Assembly (NCBI GenBank): GCA_900299075.1
Contig: OMIK01000085.1
Location: 1 to 34,443, forward strand
DNA length: 34,443 nt
Reading direction: 5' to 3'
DNA from: Chlorobi bacterium Chlorobi_1
GTDB lineage: Bacteria > Bacteroidota > Chlorobiia > Chlorobiales > Chlorobiaceae
This document shows, one piece after another, positions 18,695 to 26,150 of this stretch. Position numbers and translations under genes: made by a program. Numbering within the stretch: position 1 is the stretch's first letter; every line of letters starts with the position of its first letter. The notes beneath the pieces are model-generated. The model saw only the letters and a list, made by a program, of their open reading frames with translations, had not been told where the DNA came from and did no database searches.

Positions 18695-19336
18695 TCATGC
18701 CGTATGTTTTCTTTTGCGGATGTACCTGACGATCGACCAAAGGAGGTAGGCGAGGAAAATGACCGTGACCGGAATGGTGTACAGGACGAGGTATTTGCCG
18801 ATGCCCTCCCAGTTCCTGCCAAGCATCAGGCCGCCATACAGGAGCAGGACATTCCACAGTGTCGCGCTGGCTAACGAACACAGCAGCACGAAGGGGATGC
18901 GCAGGTGCAGGAGGCCGGAAACGATCGAGATGACCGCCCTCGATCCGAACAGGAAGCGGTTGGCCAGCACGGCCGCATAGCCGTGGCCGGAGAACTTGAG
19001 GCGGACAGCCTCCATCTCCGACGGAGGGAAGAGCTTGTGCACCCACCTGGCGAAACGGTGGCGGGCCTCGCTCTGGCCGACCGCGTAGAGCTTCAGGCCG
19101 AGGGTTCGACTGAGCAGGAACACCGTCATGAAGCCGCCCACGGAGCCGAGGGTCGACCAGATGAAGGCCATGGAAAAGGAGAGGTTGCCGAAAGCGAGCA
19201 GGTAGCCGGCGAAGGCGATGGGCACATCACCGGGGATCGGGGGGATGATGTTCTCGAGAAAGGCGGAGAGGAACAGGATAAGGTAGACCGATGCCGGATC
19301 GGCATGCTGGAGCCACTGGATCACGGCATCGATCAT
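18695..19336 (-). CDS. DedA/VTT-family membrane protein
   Basis: Inner-membrane protein of the DedA (SNARE-associated/VTT) family, 213 residues. Members support membrane homeostasis, and some translocate undecaprenyl phosphate or phospholipids. Typical features are ENIIPPIPGDVPIAFAGYL, the F/HGxxAxxxxRFxxGxR-like run GHGYAAVLANRFLFGSRAVIS, and a final helix followed by a basic tail (RYIRKRKH). The ATG at 19334-19336 has AGGAG eight bases upstream; the GTG at 19345 overlaps that Shine-Dalgarno and is rejected. It follows purC by 25 bp on the same strand, probably co-transcribed. Confidence 0.9.
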   Translation of the reverse strand: MIDAVIQWLQHADPASVYLILFLSAFLENIIPPIPGDVPIAFAGYLLAFGNLSFSMAFIWSTLGSVGGFMTVFLLSRTLGLKLYAVGQSEARHRFARWVHKLFPPSEMEAVRLKFSGHGYAAVLANRFLFGSRAVISIVSGLLHLRIPFVLLCSLASATLWNVLLLYGGLMLGRNWEGIGKYLVLYTIPVTVIFLAYLLWSIVRYIRKRKHTA

Positions 19337-19361
19337 ACGCTGCACTCCTGAGGGTTGCGGT

Positions 19362-20069
<708 letters not shown>

Positions 20070-20156
20070 TGGTTACCTCTGTTATGATGTTCGCCCGGCT
20101 TCCGCCGGCCTTGACTGGAAAAATAAAGATAACACCTTTTCGCTCCCCGGCGTTGC

Positions 20157-20194
20157 AAAAAAGAGAGGGCGGCGATGCCTCGGGCATCGCCGCC
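20157..20194 (-). terminator. Rho-independent terminator
   Basis: A perfect 12-bp stem GGCGGCGATGCC / GGCATCGCCGCC (20168-20179, 20183-20194) with a 3-base loop is followed on the minus strand by CTCTCTTTTTT. It lies about 97 bp beyond the stop of the minus-strand gene at 20291 and before purC. Confidence 0.85.
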
Positions 20195-20243
20195 TTGCGA
20201 CTCCGGGCACGGCCCGAAAAGCGTGTTGAATTTCATGTATTGC

Positions 20244-20259
20244 CCCGGAGCGCTCCGGG
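20244..20259. repeat. Perfect 16-bp palindrome
   Basis: CCCGGAGCGCTCCGGG lies between the terminator at 20157-20194 and the stop of the hypothetical gene at 20291. It has no loop and no T-run, so it may be a protein site or part of a dispersed repeat. Confidence 0.6.
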
Positions 20260-20290
20260 TAGATATGCATCCCCTCCCCGAAAGCGGAGC

Positions 20291-20689
20291 CTACTCCCCC
20301 TGCTGGCCCGTAGCCTGCTGGACCGCGCCGGTCAGCACGATGTCGATCTGCTCCTCCGACAGCCCCTTCTCCTTGAGGAACCACATGAACCTGAAGACCC
20401 CGAGGTCCGAAAGCATCGCCTTCGGCTGTTCGTCCACGGAAAGGCCGCGGGAGCGGCTATGCTCGCTGGCGGTCCTGATCCAGTCCTCGATGAAGTCGGC
20501 AGGCCGCCCCTCCCCGCGGAAATAGCCCCTCACGATGCGGGCGGCATCATCCAGGGTGGGATTCGGGTTTTCGTCGAAAAGAAGCTGCATCTGCTCGGAA
20601 ATCCTGTTCAAAAGGAGTACCGCCTCCATGTCGAGGGCCTCCTCGAGGATGTCCTTGGCTTTCTCCTTCACATCGAACTTTTTCGTCAT
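20291..20689 (-). CDS. Conserved-looking hypothetical helical protein, 132 residues
   Basis: The ATG at 20687-20689 follows GGAGT directly (CAGGAGTATG), a close but visible ribosome-binding site that is repeated in the CsmE-like gene. The protein is soluble and predicted mostly helical, rich in charged residues (VKEKAKDILEEALDMEAVLLLNRI at the start, split here from the rest), with the run DDAARIVRGYFRGEG in the middle. No cofactor motif, signal peptide or membrane segment is seen and I do not recognise the family. Upstream extension to 20884 is unsupported. It is a single-gene unit ended by the terminator at 20157-20194. Confidence 0.7.
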   Translation of the reverse strand: MTKKFDVKEKAKDILEEALDMEAVLLLNRISEQMQLLFDENPNPTLDDAARIVRGYFRGEGRPADFIEDWIRTASEHSRSRGLSVDEQPKAMLSDLGVFRFMWFLKEKGLSEEQIDIVLTGAVQQATGQQGE

Positions 20690-21085
20690 ACTCCTGAAGA
20701 CAGCCGGATGTCCATGTTGAGGTGATAGAAAAGAGGTGCTTGAAACACTCGGTAAAGTTACGTATCCCCATTCTAAAGCTAAAGAAAAATCTTCTCGCGG
20801 AAGATGCCGCTTCCCCTGGAGGGACCAGGCGTACCGTGACCTCCCCTCCCGGCACCCGATACACTCCGGCACCCGCCTGTCCAATGATGGGTCGGTGACA
20901 GCTGTCGTCAGCCTCCCGGATCTTCCGTAAACAGTGAACCCCGTTCAACCGCCAGGGGGGTCAAACGGGGCCACGGCATCTTGTCGGGAACAAGCAGGAA
21001 GCAACGGCACGCGGCCGTCGATCCTGCGAAATCGGGAGCGGAACCTCAAATGCCTTCTTGCATGGACCGGACGAAACCCGTACGC
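20690..21085. other. Intergenic region with two hairpins, no gene seen
   Basis: About 396 bp separate two minus-strand genes. It holds a small hairpin ATCTTC-TCGCG-GAAGAT (20789-20805) and a stem CCCCGTT / AACGGGG (20939-20945, 20964-20970) that may end the leftward chlorosome-gene transcript about 115 bp after its last stop, though no T-run follows. I see no supported coding region and no clear promoter hexamers. Confidence 0.6.
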
Positions 21086-21337
21086 TCAGTCCGTGAACCT
21101 TTGTGCGACATCCTTGGAAGGGACCGCCTTGCCGGAGATTTCAGGCGATGAACCGCGGAGGCCACCACCTCCGTAGAGTTGCGGGTAGGCATTGGCGCCC
21201 AGCCTTTTGGTGCATTTCCCCACATTCTCCAGATAATCACCGACAACCCACCAGTGGCCATCGATAAAAACCTCGAGGAATCGTCCGTAGGCCTCGGCGC
21301 CCCGGGTGAATGCTCCTGCCATACGATTTGAAATCAT
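21086..21337 (-). CDS. csmE: Chlorosome envelope protein, CsmA/CsmE family (CsmE-like)
   Basis: Small protein (83 residues) of the CsmA/E family, which forms the baseplate-side envelope of chlorosomes; CsmA binds bacteriochlorophyll a through a conserved histidine. Family features seen: GAEAYGRFLEVFIDGHWWVVG with His28 at the pigment-ligand position, KRLGANAYPQLYGGGGLRGS, and the C-terminal SSPEISGKAVPSKDV tail like the processed CsmA tail. AEAYGR and the double Trp favour CsmE over CsmA, from memory of those sequences. The ATG at 21335-21337 with GGAGT in front is preferred over the frame's first ATG at 21367. It is last of three leftward chlorosome-type genes, 75 bp after its neighbour. Confidence 0.88.
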   Translation of the reverse strand: MISNRMAGAFTRGAEAYGRFLEVFIDGHWWVVGDYLENVGKCTKRLGANAYPQLYGGGGLRGSSPEISGKAVPSKDVAQRFTD

Positions 21338-21412
21338 ACTCCATGGATTATAACATGATATAAACAAGAAGACCGAAGCCCGGCGCAGGCACAGGAATCG
21401 TGAGGAGCAACC

Positions 21413-21700
21413 TCAGGAGCCCTGCGCCTCCCCTGCCTTATCGGACGTACCGGCCACCTTACCCGTTCCGGCCGACCGCAACAGATCTTTGATGGTCATA
21501 CCGGGTGGAAGAAATTGGCTTGCCAACCCCCCGGTTACCAGCAGCAGCGGCCCCAACGTGATTCCGCTCACAAACAGCCCACCCGCAGCATGAAGCAATG
21601 CGGGCACCGCGACAAAAGGAGCAGCCATTGCCACACCCTTTACCCCTTCGGAAAGCGGGCTCTTCCCGCCATTACCAGTTTGAGATTCCATATCAGTCAT
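21413..21700 (-). CDS. Chlorosome envelope protein-like, CsmC/CsmD type
   Basis: 95-residue protein with a polar N-terminus, a long Ala/Gly/Leu-rich hydrophobic hairpin (residues 20-65, including APFVAVPALLHAAGG and LGPLLLVTGGLASQ) and a polar tail after PPGMTIKDLLRSAG. This layout matches the CsmC/CsmD chlorosome envelope family, and its neighbours are CsmB/F- and CsmE-like. Assignment rests on pattern, small size and context rather than on an exact motif. It lies 61 bp after the CsmB/F-like gene and 75 bp before the CsmE-like gene, all minus strand. The start has no clear Shine-Dalgarno; ATG 21691 is an alternative. Confidence 0.65.
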   Translation of the reverse strand: MTDMESQTGNGGKSPLSEGVKGVAMAAPFVAVPALLHAAGGLFVSGITLGPLLLVTGGLASQFLPPGMTIKDLLRSAGTGKVAGTSDKAGEAQGS

Positions 21701-21761
21701 GGATCAAACGGCTGGCAAGATCAACCCGCCTCGTGACGTCAGCAAGTACTGCCAGCACGGT

Positions 21762-21995
21762 TCAGGCCTTCGGTTTCGACGCGACCGATGCGGAAATGCT
21801 CTGGAGTGCCTGGTTCACGGCATTTGCCACATTGCCAGCCACATCGAGCGACAGCTTGTTGACCGACTGGAATGCCTCCATGGATGCATTCAGCACGTTC
21901 TTGACCAGATCGATCTGCATTTGCCCAAGCTTCGTCACCGTTTCGGCAAGGTTGTTGGTGTTTGCCGTACCCTGGGGAGCTGCTTCGTTTGCCAT
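21762..21995 (-). CDS. Chlorosome envelope protein, CsmB/CsmF family
   Basis: 77-residue protein matching the CsmB/CsmF family of chlorosome envelope proteins: a short polar, Asn/Thr-rich N-terminus, an amphipathic middle (ETVTKLGQMQIDLVKNVLNA) and a conserved end VAGNVANAVNQALQSISAS before a short basic tail. It should sit in the lipid monolayer of the chlorosome. CsmB and CsmF cannot be told apart here without alignment. It is the first gene of the leftward group and faces an AT-rich region that probably holds its promoter. Confidence 0.82.
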   Translation of the reverse strand: MANEAAPQGTANTNNLAETVTKLGQMQIDLVKNVLNASMEAFQSVNKLSLDVAGNVANAVNQALQSISASVASKPKA

Positions 21996-22319
21996 GGTAT
22001 TTATAGTATTTGATTGCTGTTTTGAACACTATTATTACAAAAGTTATAACATTTATCATAAAAACCCAAAACGCCACGAGGGCATAGAAATAAAGGGCGC
22101 TTTTACTATAATAACGACGCATCCGAACCCCACAGGCCATTTTCGGAAGGACCAACCCGATCCGGGACAACAGCCCGGTTCACCGGCGAAGGGAACGATG
22201 CGGGAAAGTCGCCGCAACAGCTGCACGGCGCCAGGCAACGCCGGTACCCGGAGCTGATCCCTTGATTTGCGACGCCGGCGCTCAGCCGCAAGGCACTCAA
22301 AACAGAACTACCAGCAAGT
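21996..22319. promoter_or_regulatory. Divergent intergenic region of the chlorosome-type cluster
   Basis: 324 bp between the leftward group and the rightward gene. The 21996-22115 part is strikingly AT-rich in a GC-rich window and the likely place of divergent promoters. A TATAAT at 22107-22112 points right but lacks a good -35 box. On the minus strand TTATGA and a TAATAA-like box are only weakly matched. No gene is seen; a hydrophobic minus-strand frame here is an artefact of the AT-rich sequence. Confidence 0.45.
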
Positions 22320-22622
22320 ATGGACATGAAACCGAACACCTTGATCACGGCAACAGGAATTGCCGGAGGAGCAGCACTTCTGGCCCCGGTCGCAGCACCG
22401 GCGCTGCACGGGATTGCGGGCATAGCCGTCGTCGGCCTGGGCCTTTATGCTTCCGGTACGGCCGTCATGAATGCGGCCGGAATGATCAACGACAAAGCAA
22501 CCGAGCTGTTCGCTGCCGGAGGCGTACCCATTGAACTCTTGAAAGGAACGCTTTTCTCAAAGCCGGTGAAGAAGGCCCCCGTCAAGGAGATCCCCTTCAC
22601 GCGCCAAAAAACGGTTGCGTAG
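22320..22622 (+). CDS. Chlorosome-associated-like hydrophobic protein, CsmC/D-like
   Basis: 100-residue protein with a long Ala/Gly-rich hydrophobic hairpin (about residues 8-55; LLAPVAAPALHGIAG and VVGLGLYASG), then an amphipathic stretch NDKATELFAAGGVPIELLKG and a basic tail (KPVKKAPVK). It shares the APxxAxPAL...AG...GLxxSG pattern with the leftward CsmC/D-like protein, so the two may be relatives. Role in the chlorosome envelope is an inference from that and from context. It starts at 22320 or 22326 and its stop is 11 bp before the DUF2156 gene, so the two are probably co-transcribed. Confidence 0.6.
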   Translation: MDMKPNTLITATGIAGGAALLAPVAAPALHGIAGIAVVGLGLYASGTAVMNAAGMINDKATELFAAGGVPIELLKGTLFSKPVKKAPVKEIPFTRQKTVA

Positions 22623-22633
22623 CGTCGCGGAAG

Positions 22634-23581
22634 ATGAGTGCCCGGCTGCCGTCAAGCTGGCTCAGAATCGACGCCATCAAGCCCAGGTACCACGAAGTAC
22701 GCCTTCCCCTTTCAGGCCACGCCTGGCTGCCGTTTGCCGATATCCCGCGCTCCTTCGACCTGGAGACGATGTATGAAGACCTCAACGCTTCGTTTCCTGG
22801 CGGGTTCGTCATAAAAGGATGCCCCCCGGAGGTCAGCGAACTGTTCGTTTCATTGAAGCACGATACGATCAGGACAGGGATCGATGCGCGGCTCGATCTT
22901 TCGGAGCCCATCCATTTCGAGGGTGAGAAGATCATCGCATCCCTGAAGCGTGGCCGTCGTCACGGCACGGTCGAAGAGATTTCCATCGGTGAAGAACACT
23001 CCAGGAAGCGTCTGGAAGAGGTCCTCTCGGCATCTCCCCACGCCGGAAAACCCCAGCTGAAACACGTCTTCAGGATTGAGCCCTCACGGACCTCCAGATG
23101 TTTCGTGTTCCGCTCCTTTTCCGGAAAATGGCTGGCTTTCGCGACGCTGTCACGAAACACCAAGAACTTTTACCAGGCCGAAATGCTGGTTCGTGACCGA
23201 AACGCTCCCGGCGACATCATGGAGTGCCTGATCGCAGAAATGGCCACGACGCTCCGATCTGAAGGAGTTTCGGAACTCAGCCTCGGAGAGGTGCCATTCA
23301 TGCTGCACCCGGCCGATATCCAGCCGCTCACCGTCATGGAGCGACTGGTTTTTTCAGGGGTGAAGTTTTGCAGGCACGCCTATGACTACCAAGGGCTCTA
23401 TTTCTTCAAAAACAAGTTTCGTCCTGCCTGGCGAACCTTGCGGCTTTGCGGCGGCCCCGGCATCCGGTTCACCCCGCTCCTCATTTCGGAACTTGCCAGC
23501 TCGATGGGATTCGTGGATCTGCTGGCCCACAGTGGTCGAGAATCGGTAAACAGCCCCTTTTGGCCGTGGCCAACCCGGTAG
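22634..23581 (+). CDS. DUF2156 (phosphatidylglycerol lysyltransferase C-domain-like) protein
   Basis: 315-residue soluble protein with the GNAT-like fold found in the C-terminal domain of MprF/LPG synthases (DUF2156). The best evidence is the C-terminal run YDYQGLYFFKNKFRPAW, typical of the family, preceded by CLIAEMATTLRSEGVSELSLG and a LVRDRNAPGDIME segment. Relatives transfer aminoacyl groups to lipids or act on unknown acceptors. There is no membrane flippase domain attached. The ATG lies 11 bp after the chlorosome-like gene, suggesting a shared transcript and perhaps a role at the same membrane or envelope; that is an inference. Confidence 0.8.
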   Translation: MSARLPSSWLRIDAIKPRYHEVRLPLSGHAWLPFADIPRSFDLETMYEDLNASFPGGFVIKGCPPEVSELFVSLKHDTIRTGIDARLDLSEPIHFEGEKIIASLKRGRRHGTVEEISIGEEHSRKRLEEVLSASPHAGKPQLKHVFRIEPSRTSRCFVFRSFSGKWLAFATLSRNTKNFYQAEMLVRDRNAPGDIMECLIAEMATTLRSEGVSELSLGEVPFMLHPADIQPLTVMERLVFSGVKFCRHAYDYQGLYFFKNKFRPAWRTLRLCGGPGIRFTPLLISELASSMGFVDLLAHSGRESVNSPFWPWPTR

Positions 23582-23680
23582 CGGAGGCCCTCCTGCCGGC
23601 GGAGCATTGCCGTGGCCGACGAAACCACCCTCGAATCCACCTGCAGCCATGCTCCAGAGAAAAGACGTTCCTTCAATGAG

Positions 23681-23753
23681 CCGCAAGGGCACAGCGTTCC
23701 GCGCCATCCCCCCCGACACCCGGAAAACGCCCCACGCGCCCCAGTCCCGGCAT
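23681..23753. repeat. Imperfect direct repeat, left copy
   Basis: This 73-bp sequence aligns with 24683-24750. Both begin CCGCARGG-CACAGCG, share CCCGACAMCCG-AA-ACG in the middle, and end AGTCCCGGCAT or GGTCCCGGCAT. The pair flanks the decayed lysozyme-like gene. It is probably a dispersed repeat in this genome. Confidence 0.65.
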
Positions 23754-23788
23754 ACGCTTGCGCCGGCTCCCCTGCAGCCCTGAGCTTC

Positions 23789-24597
23789 CTATGCTCGCGG
23801 ATCTCCCGGGAGGTAGGCTCCGGTTACCATCTGGTATGCCGCCGACGTCCGCTCACCCGGCACGCCATCGACCTTGACAAACACCCCCGGGAATGTGCCA
23901 AGCCATCGCCGGAGCTCCTCCACGCGAGCAACGACCGCGGGATCCATCGACCGGCTCATCGAATAACCGACAATCATCGGCGGGTGGTCGGGTTGTGGTA
24001 CAGGTTGGTTGATGAACTCGATCTGGCCGATTTCAGCCATTCTGCGCAAAATCACCGCAGCGCCACACTGCATCGACACAACCGCATCGGACCATGAGCC
24101 GTCGGCGATGTACTTGCCGCTCTTGTCGTGATTCGAAAAACTCCACAGGTATGGCGACAGGACCTGCGGGTGGTACAACCGATACCCGAACCCGTTGTAT
24201 TGTTTTCAACCTGATTTAGGGTGCCCGACAGCGGCCAGTCTGTTTTTGGCTTAAGCTTCTTCAGGGTGAGCGCGTCAATAGCGCTCGCTTCCCACGTAAA
24301 AGGCGGAGAACCGGAGATCTGCCTGCCAGCCGGGACCTGCACCGTTCGCTTGGCGAGGGGATCTCCATTGTGGAGGTGCATGGTGAAATTGAGGCTCGAC
24401 GCCATGCTGTGGATGGTTGCCACGAACCCCCATGGAATCCCCGACTGCCCGGCCACCTGCTGATAGCGGGCCGTTCAGGACTCAATCATGGAAACGACCT
24501 TATCGACAGCCCCCGCGCGTTCCGGCCTGACGGCACAGCTGTTGAAAAGCCTTGCATACTCCAGACGCAACGTATCGGCAAGCGGAACCGTCGCCAT
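23789..24597 (-). pseudogene. Decayed lysozyme-like peptidoglycan-active protein gene
   Basis: Reading from an ATG at 24595-24597 with a near-perfect AAGGAGG six bases upstream, the frame gives MATVPLADTLRLEYARLF and continues until an in-frame TGA at 24475-24477 (codon 41). After it the same frame resumes with RYQQVAGQSGIPWGFVATIH and HLHNGDPLAKRTVQVPAGR up to about 24203. There a one-base deletion, or equivalent, shifts the frame, and the product goes on as YNGFGYRLYHPQVLSPYLW and GKYIADGSWSDAVV to the stop at 23789. Together these recall a family of phage- and bacterial-type lysozyme-like proteins with a C-terminal peptidoglycan-binding segment (VDGVPGERTSAAYQMVTG). The family's Glu after HxM appears as Ala (HSMASSLNF), from memory. 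Two or three lesions mean no full product. Confidence 0.85.
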
Positions 24598-24682
24598 ATC
24601 CCGCCTCCTTGATTACCGGTTGACAGAAACCAAACCACCGATCCCACCGCGACCTCACAACCCGACTCACCTTTTTTGACCC

Positions 24683-24750
24683 CCGCAGGGCCACAGCGTA
24701 CCCTACGCTCCCGACAACCGAACAACGTCCCGGGTTCCCGGTCCCGGCAT
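24683..24750. repeat. Imperfect direct repeat, right copy
   Basis: Right partner of 23681-23753, in the same orientation, about 1 kb apart. It contains an internal inverted pair AGCGTA / TACGCT on the minus strand that is degraded in the left copy. Confidence 0.65.
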
Positions 24751-24764
24751 GAGTTTCCGCCACC

Positions 24765-24795
24765 AGATCAGCACGCCTGATCTTCACTGATCAGA
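24765..24795. repeat. Alternating hairpin arms GATCAG/CTGATC
   Basis: AGATCAG (24765-24771), CTGATCT (24777-24783) and CTGATCAGA (24787-24795) allow two mutually exclusive stems, 24765-24771 with 24777-24783 or 24777-24782 with 24789-24794. Short and without a T-run; any function is unknown. Confidence 0.5.
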
Positions 24796-24868
24796 GGGGT
24801 GTCCGGTTGCCGGCAAGGTATGGGGCATCATATCCGAAAGGCCCGAAGTCCAGCCGTGGGGGTACTGA

Positions 24869-24899
24869 TTTTCATGCCATCAATTGCATGATATGAAAA
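24869..24899. promoter_or_regulatory. Interrupted palindrome upstream of the EEP gene
   Basis: TTTTCAT (24869-24875) pairs with ATGAAAA (24893-24899), with an inner CATGC / GCATG pair offset by two bases around CAATTG. It could be an operator for the gene starting near 24972. This is a pattern only. Confidence 0.35.
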
Positions 24900-24971
24900 C
24901 CATGCCTTCACCACAATAAATGACGCTATCTTCAGGGATGAAACGAATGCCGGTCTCCGCTCAACCAGATA

Positions 24972-26006
24972 ATGCTCATCATGGATCAGAGCCGCTTCAT
25001 CCTTTCGGCAATCCTGCTGTTGTTCCTTCCCTTCCTGCAAGGCGGTGCGCGAGAGCGACAAGACGGGATAACCCTGCTGTGGTGGAATGTCGAGAACCTC
25101 TTCGACACGCGGGACGACCCGAACACGGAGGACGACGAGTTCACGCCGGCCGGGCGTATGCACTGGACGGAGAAGAAGCTGCAGCTGAAGCAGGTGAGGA
25201 TCGGTGCGGTGCTGAAGGGCATCAGGCTCAGTCCCCGTTACCGGGGCTACCCGGACCTTGTCGCCTTCGCGGAGTCGGAGAACCGGCAGGTATTCGCCGG
25301 CACGATCGCAGCTGCGGGCCTCGGGAGCTGGCGGGTCGCCTACCATGAAAGCCGGGATCCGAGGGGCATCGACATCGGCCTGGCCTGGAACCCCGCCACC
25401 CTGTACTTCACCGGTTCGAAGGCCTACCGGGTCTCGCTGCCGGACGGACATCGAACGCGCGATGTGATCGTTGCCGGATTCTCGGTATCGCGCCGTCGCT
25501 TCAGCGTCGTGCTGAACCACTGGCCGTCGAGGTCGTTCGGCACCGAGTGGAGCGAACCGAAGCGGCTTGCCGCCGCCAGGGTGGCCCGGCATGTCGTCGA
25601 CAGCCTGAGGACGGCGGACGCAAAATCGAGCATCGTGGTCATGGGCGATTTCAACGATGAGCCGGAAAACCGGTCGCTGCTGGAGGCGATGGGATCGTCG
25701 TTCGACCGGAAGGCGGTCCGGGCCCTGCCCGGAAAACTGCTCTACAACTGCTGGAACGATGTCGCGACCGGCGGCAGCTACGCCTACCGGGGCGAATGGG
25801 AGCGGATCGACCAGGTGCTGGTCTCTGCCCCGCTGCTTGAGAACCGGGGACTGCGCCTCGCCCCGAAGGGCTTCGGGACATTCTCATTCCCGCACCTGTT
25901 CGTCGAGCCAGGCAGGCGGCTCTACCCGACATTCGAGAAGGGGCGTTACGTGGGCGGCTACTCGGACCACCTCCCGGTGCTGCTGAGGATGACCGTCGAT
26001 CCCTGA
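24972..26006 (+). CDS. Exported endonuclease/exonuclease/phosphatase (EEP) family protein
   Basis: 344-residue protein of the EEP superfamily, metal-dependent phosphodiesterases acting on nucleic acids, phospholipids or inositol phosphates. Motifs in order: LLWWNVENLFDTRDD (N-terminal Asn), FAESENR (metal-binding Glu), LNHWPSR, GDFNDEPENRSL (catalytic Asp-Asn) and GYSDHLPVLL (catalytic Asp-His). The N-terminus is hydrophobic (RFILSAILLLFLPFLQGGA), so it is likely exported. ATG 24981 would give a more typical signal peptide and is a good alternative start; neither has a Shine-Dalgarno. The substrate is unknown. It converges on hppA across a shared hairpin. Confidence 0.88.
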   Translation: MLIMDQSRFILSAILLLFLPFLQGGARERQDGITLLWWNVENLFDTRDDPNTEDDEFTPAGRMHWTEKKLQLKQVRIGAVLKGIRLSPRYRGYPDLVAFAESENRQVFAGTIAAAGLGSWRVAYHESRDPRGIDIGLAWNPATLYFTGSKAYRVSLPDGHRTRDVIVAGFSVSRRRFSVVLNHWPSRSFGTEWSEPKRLAAARVARHVVDSLRTADAKSSIVVMGDFNDEPENRSLLEAMGSSFDRKAVRALPGKLLYNCWNDVATGGSYAYRGEWERIDQVLVSAPLLENRGLRLAPKGFGTFSFPHLFVEPGRRLYPTFEKGRYVGGYSDHLPVLLRMTVDP

Positions 26007-26083
26007 TCCCCCCACCCTTATCACCATCGAAACCGGCATCGAAATCGATAGCGATAGCGATGAAGAAAGGCATGGGGGGAATA

Positions 26084-26119
26084 AAGCAGAGCGCCCCGGG
26101 GGTCCGAGGCGCTCTGCTT
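26084..26119. terminator. Hairpin between convergent EEP and hppA genes
   Basis: A 12-bp stem AAGCAGAGCGCC / GGCGCTCTGCTT (26084-26095, 26108-26119) with a 12-base loop lies between two convergent stops. T-runs are weak on both sides (TTTATT on the minus strand), so it may serve both directions. A GCGATA/GCGATG mini-repeat precedes it. Confidence 0.65.
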
Positions 26120-26150
26120 GGGCTTTGAAGCCGTAGTGATGCGGGTGCTG

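Larger units (their letters stand above)
24598..24971. other. Intergenic region between pseudogene and EEP gene
   Basis: About 374 bp with no supported gene. It holds the right direct-repeat copy (24683-24750), alternating GATCAG/CTGATC hairpins (24765-24795) and an interrupted palindrome (24869-24899). No convincing promoter hexamers were found for either flanking gene. Confidence 0.6.

Noticed and set aside
21739-22170. A hydrophobic minus-strand frame upstream of the CsmB/F-like gene
   Set aside because: The hydrophobic part comes from the AT-rich promoter region and the rest overlaps the CsmB/F-like gene in another frame.
24475-24477. Selenocysteine reading of the in-frame TGA
   Set aside because: A separate frameshift 270 bp downstream also breaks the gene and no Sec-type family is involved.
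23681-24750. Insertion sequence carrying the lysozyme-like gene
   Set aside because: No transposase, no terminal inverted repeats and no target duplication were seen; only imperfect direct repeats.
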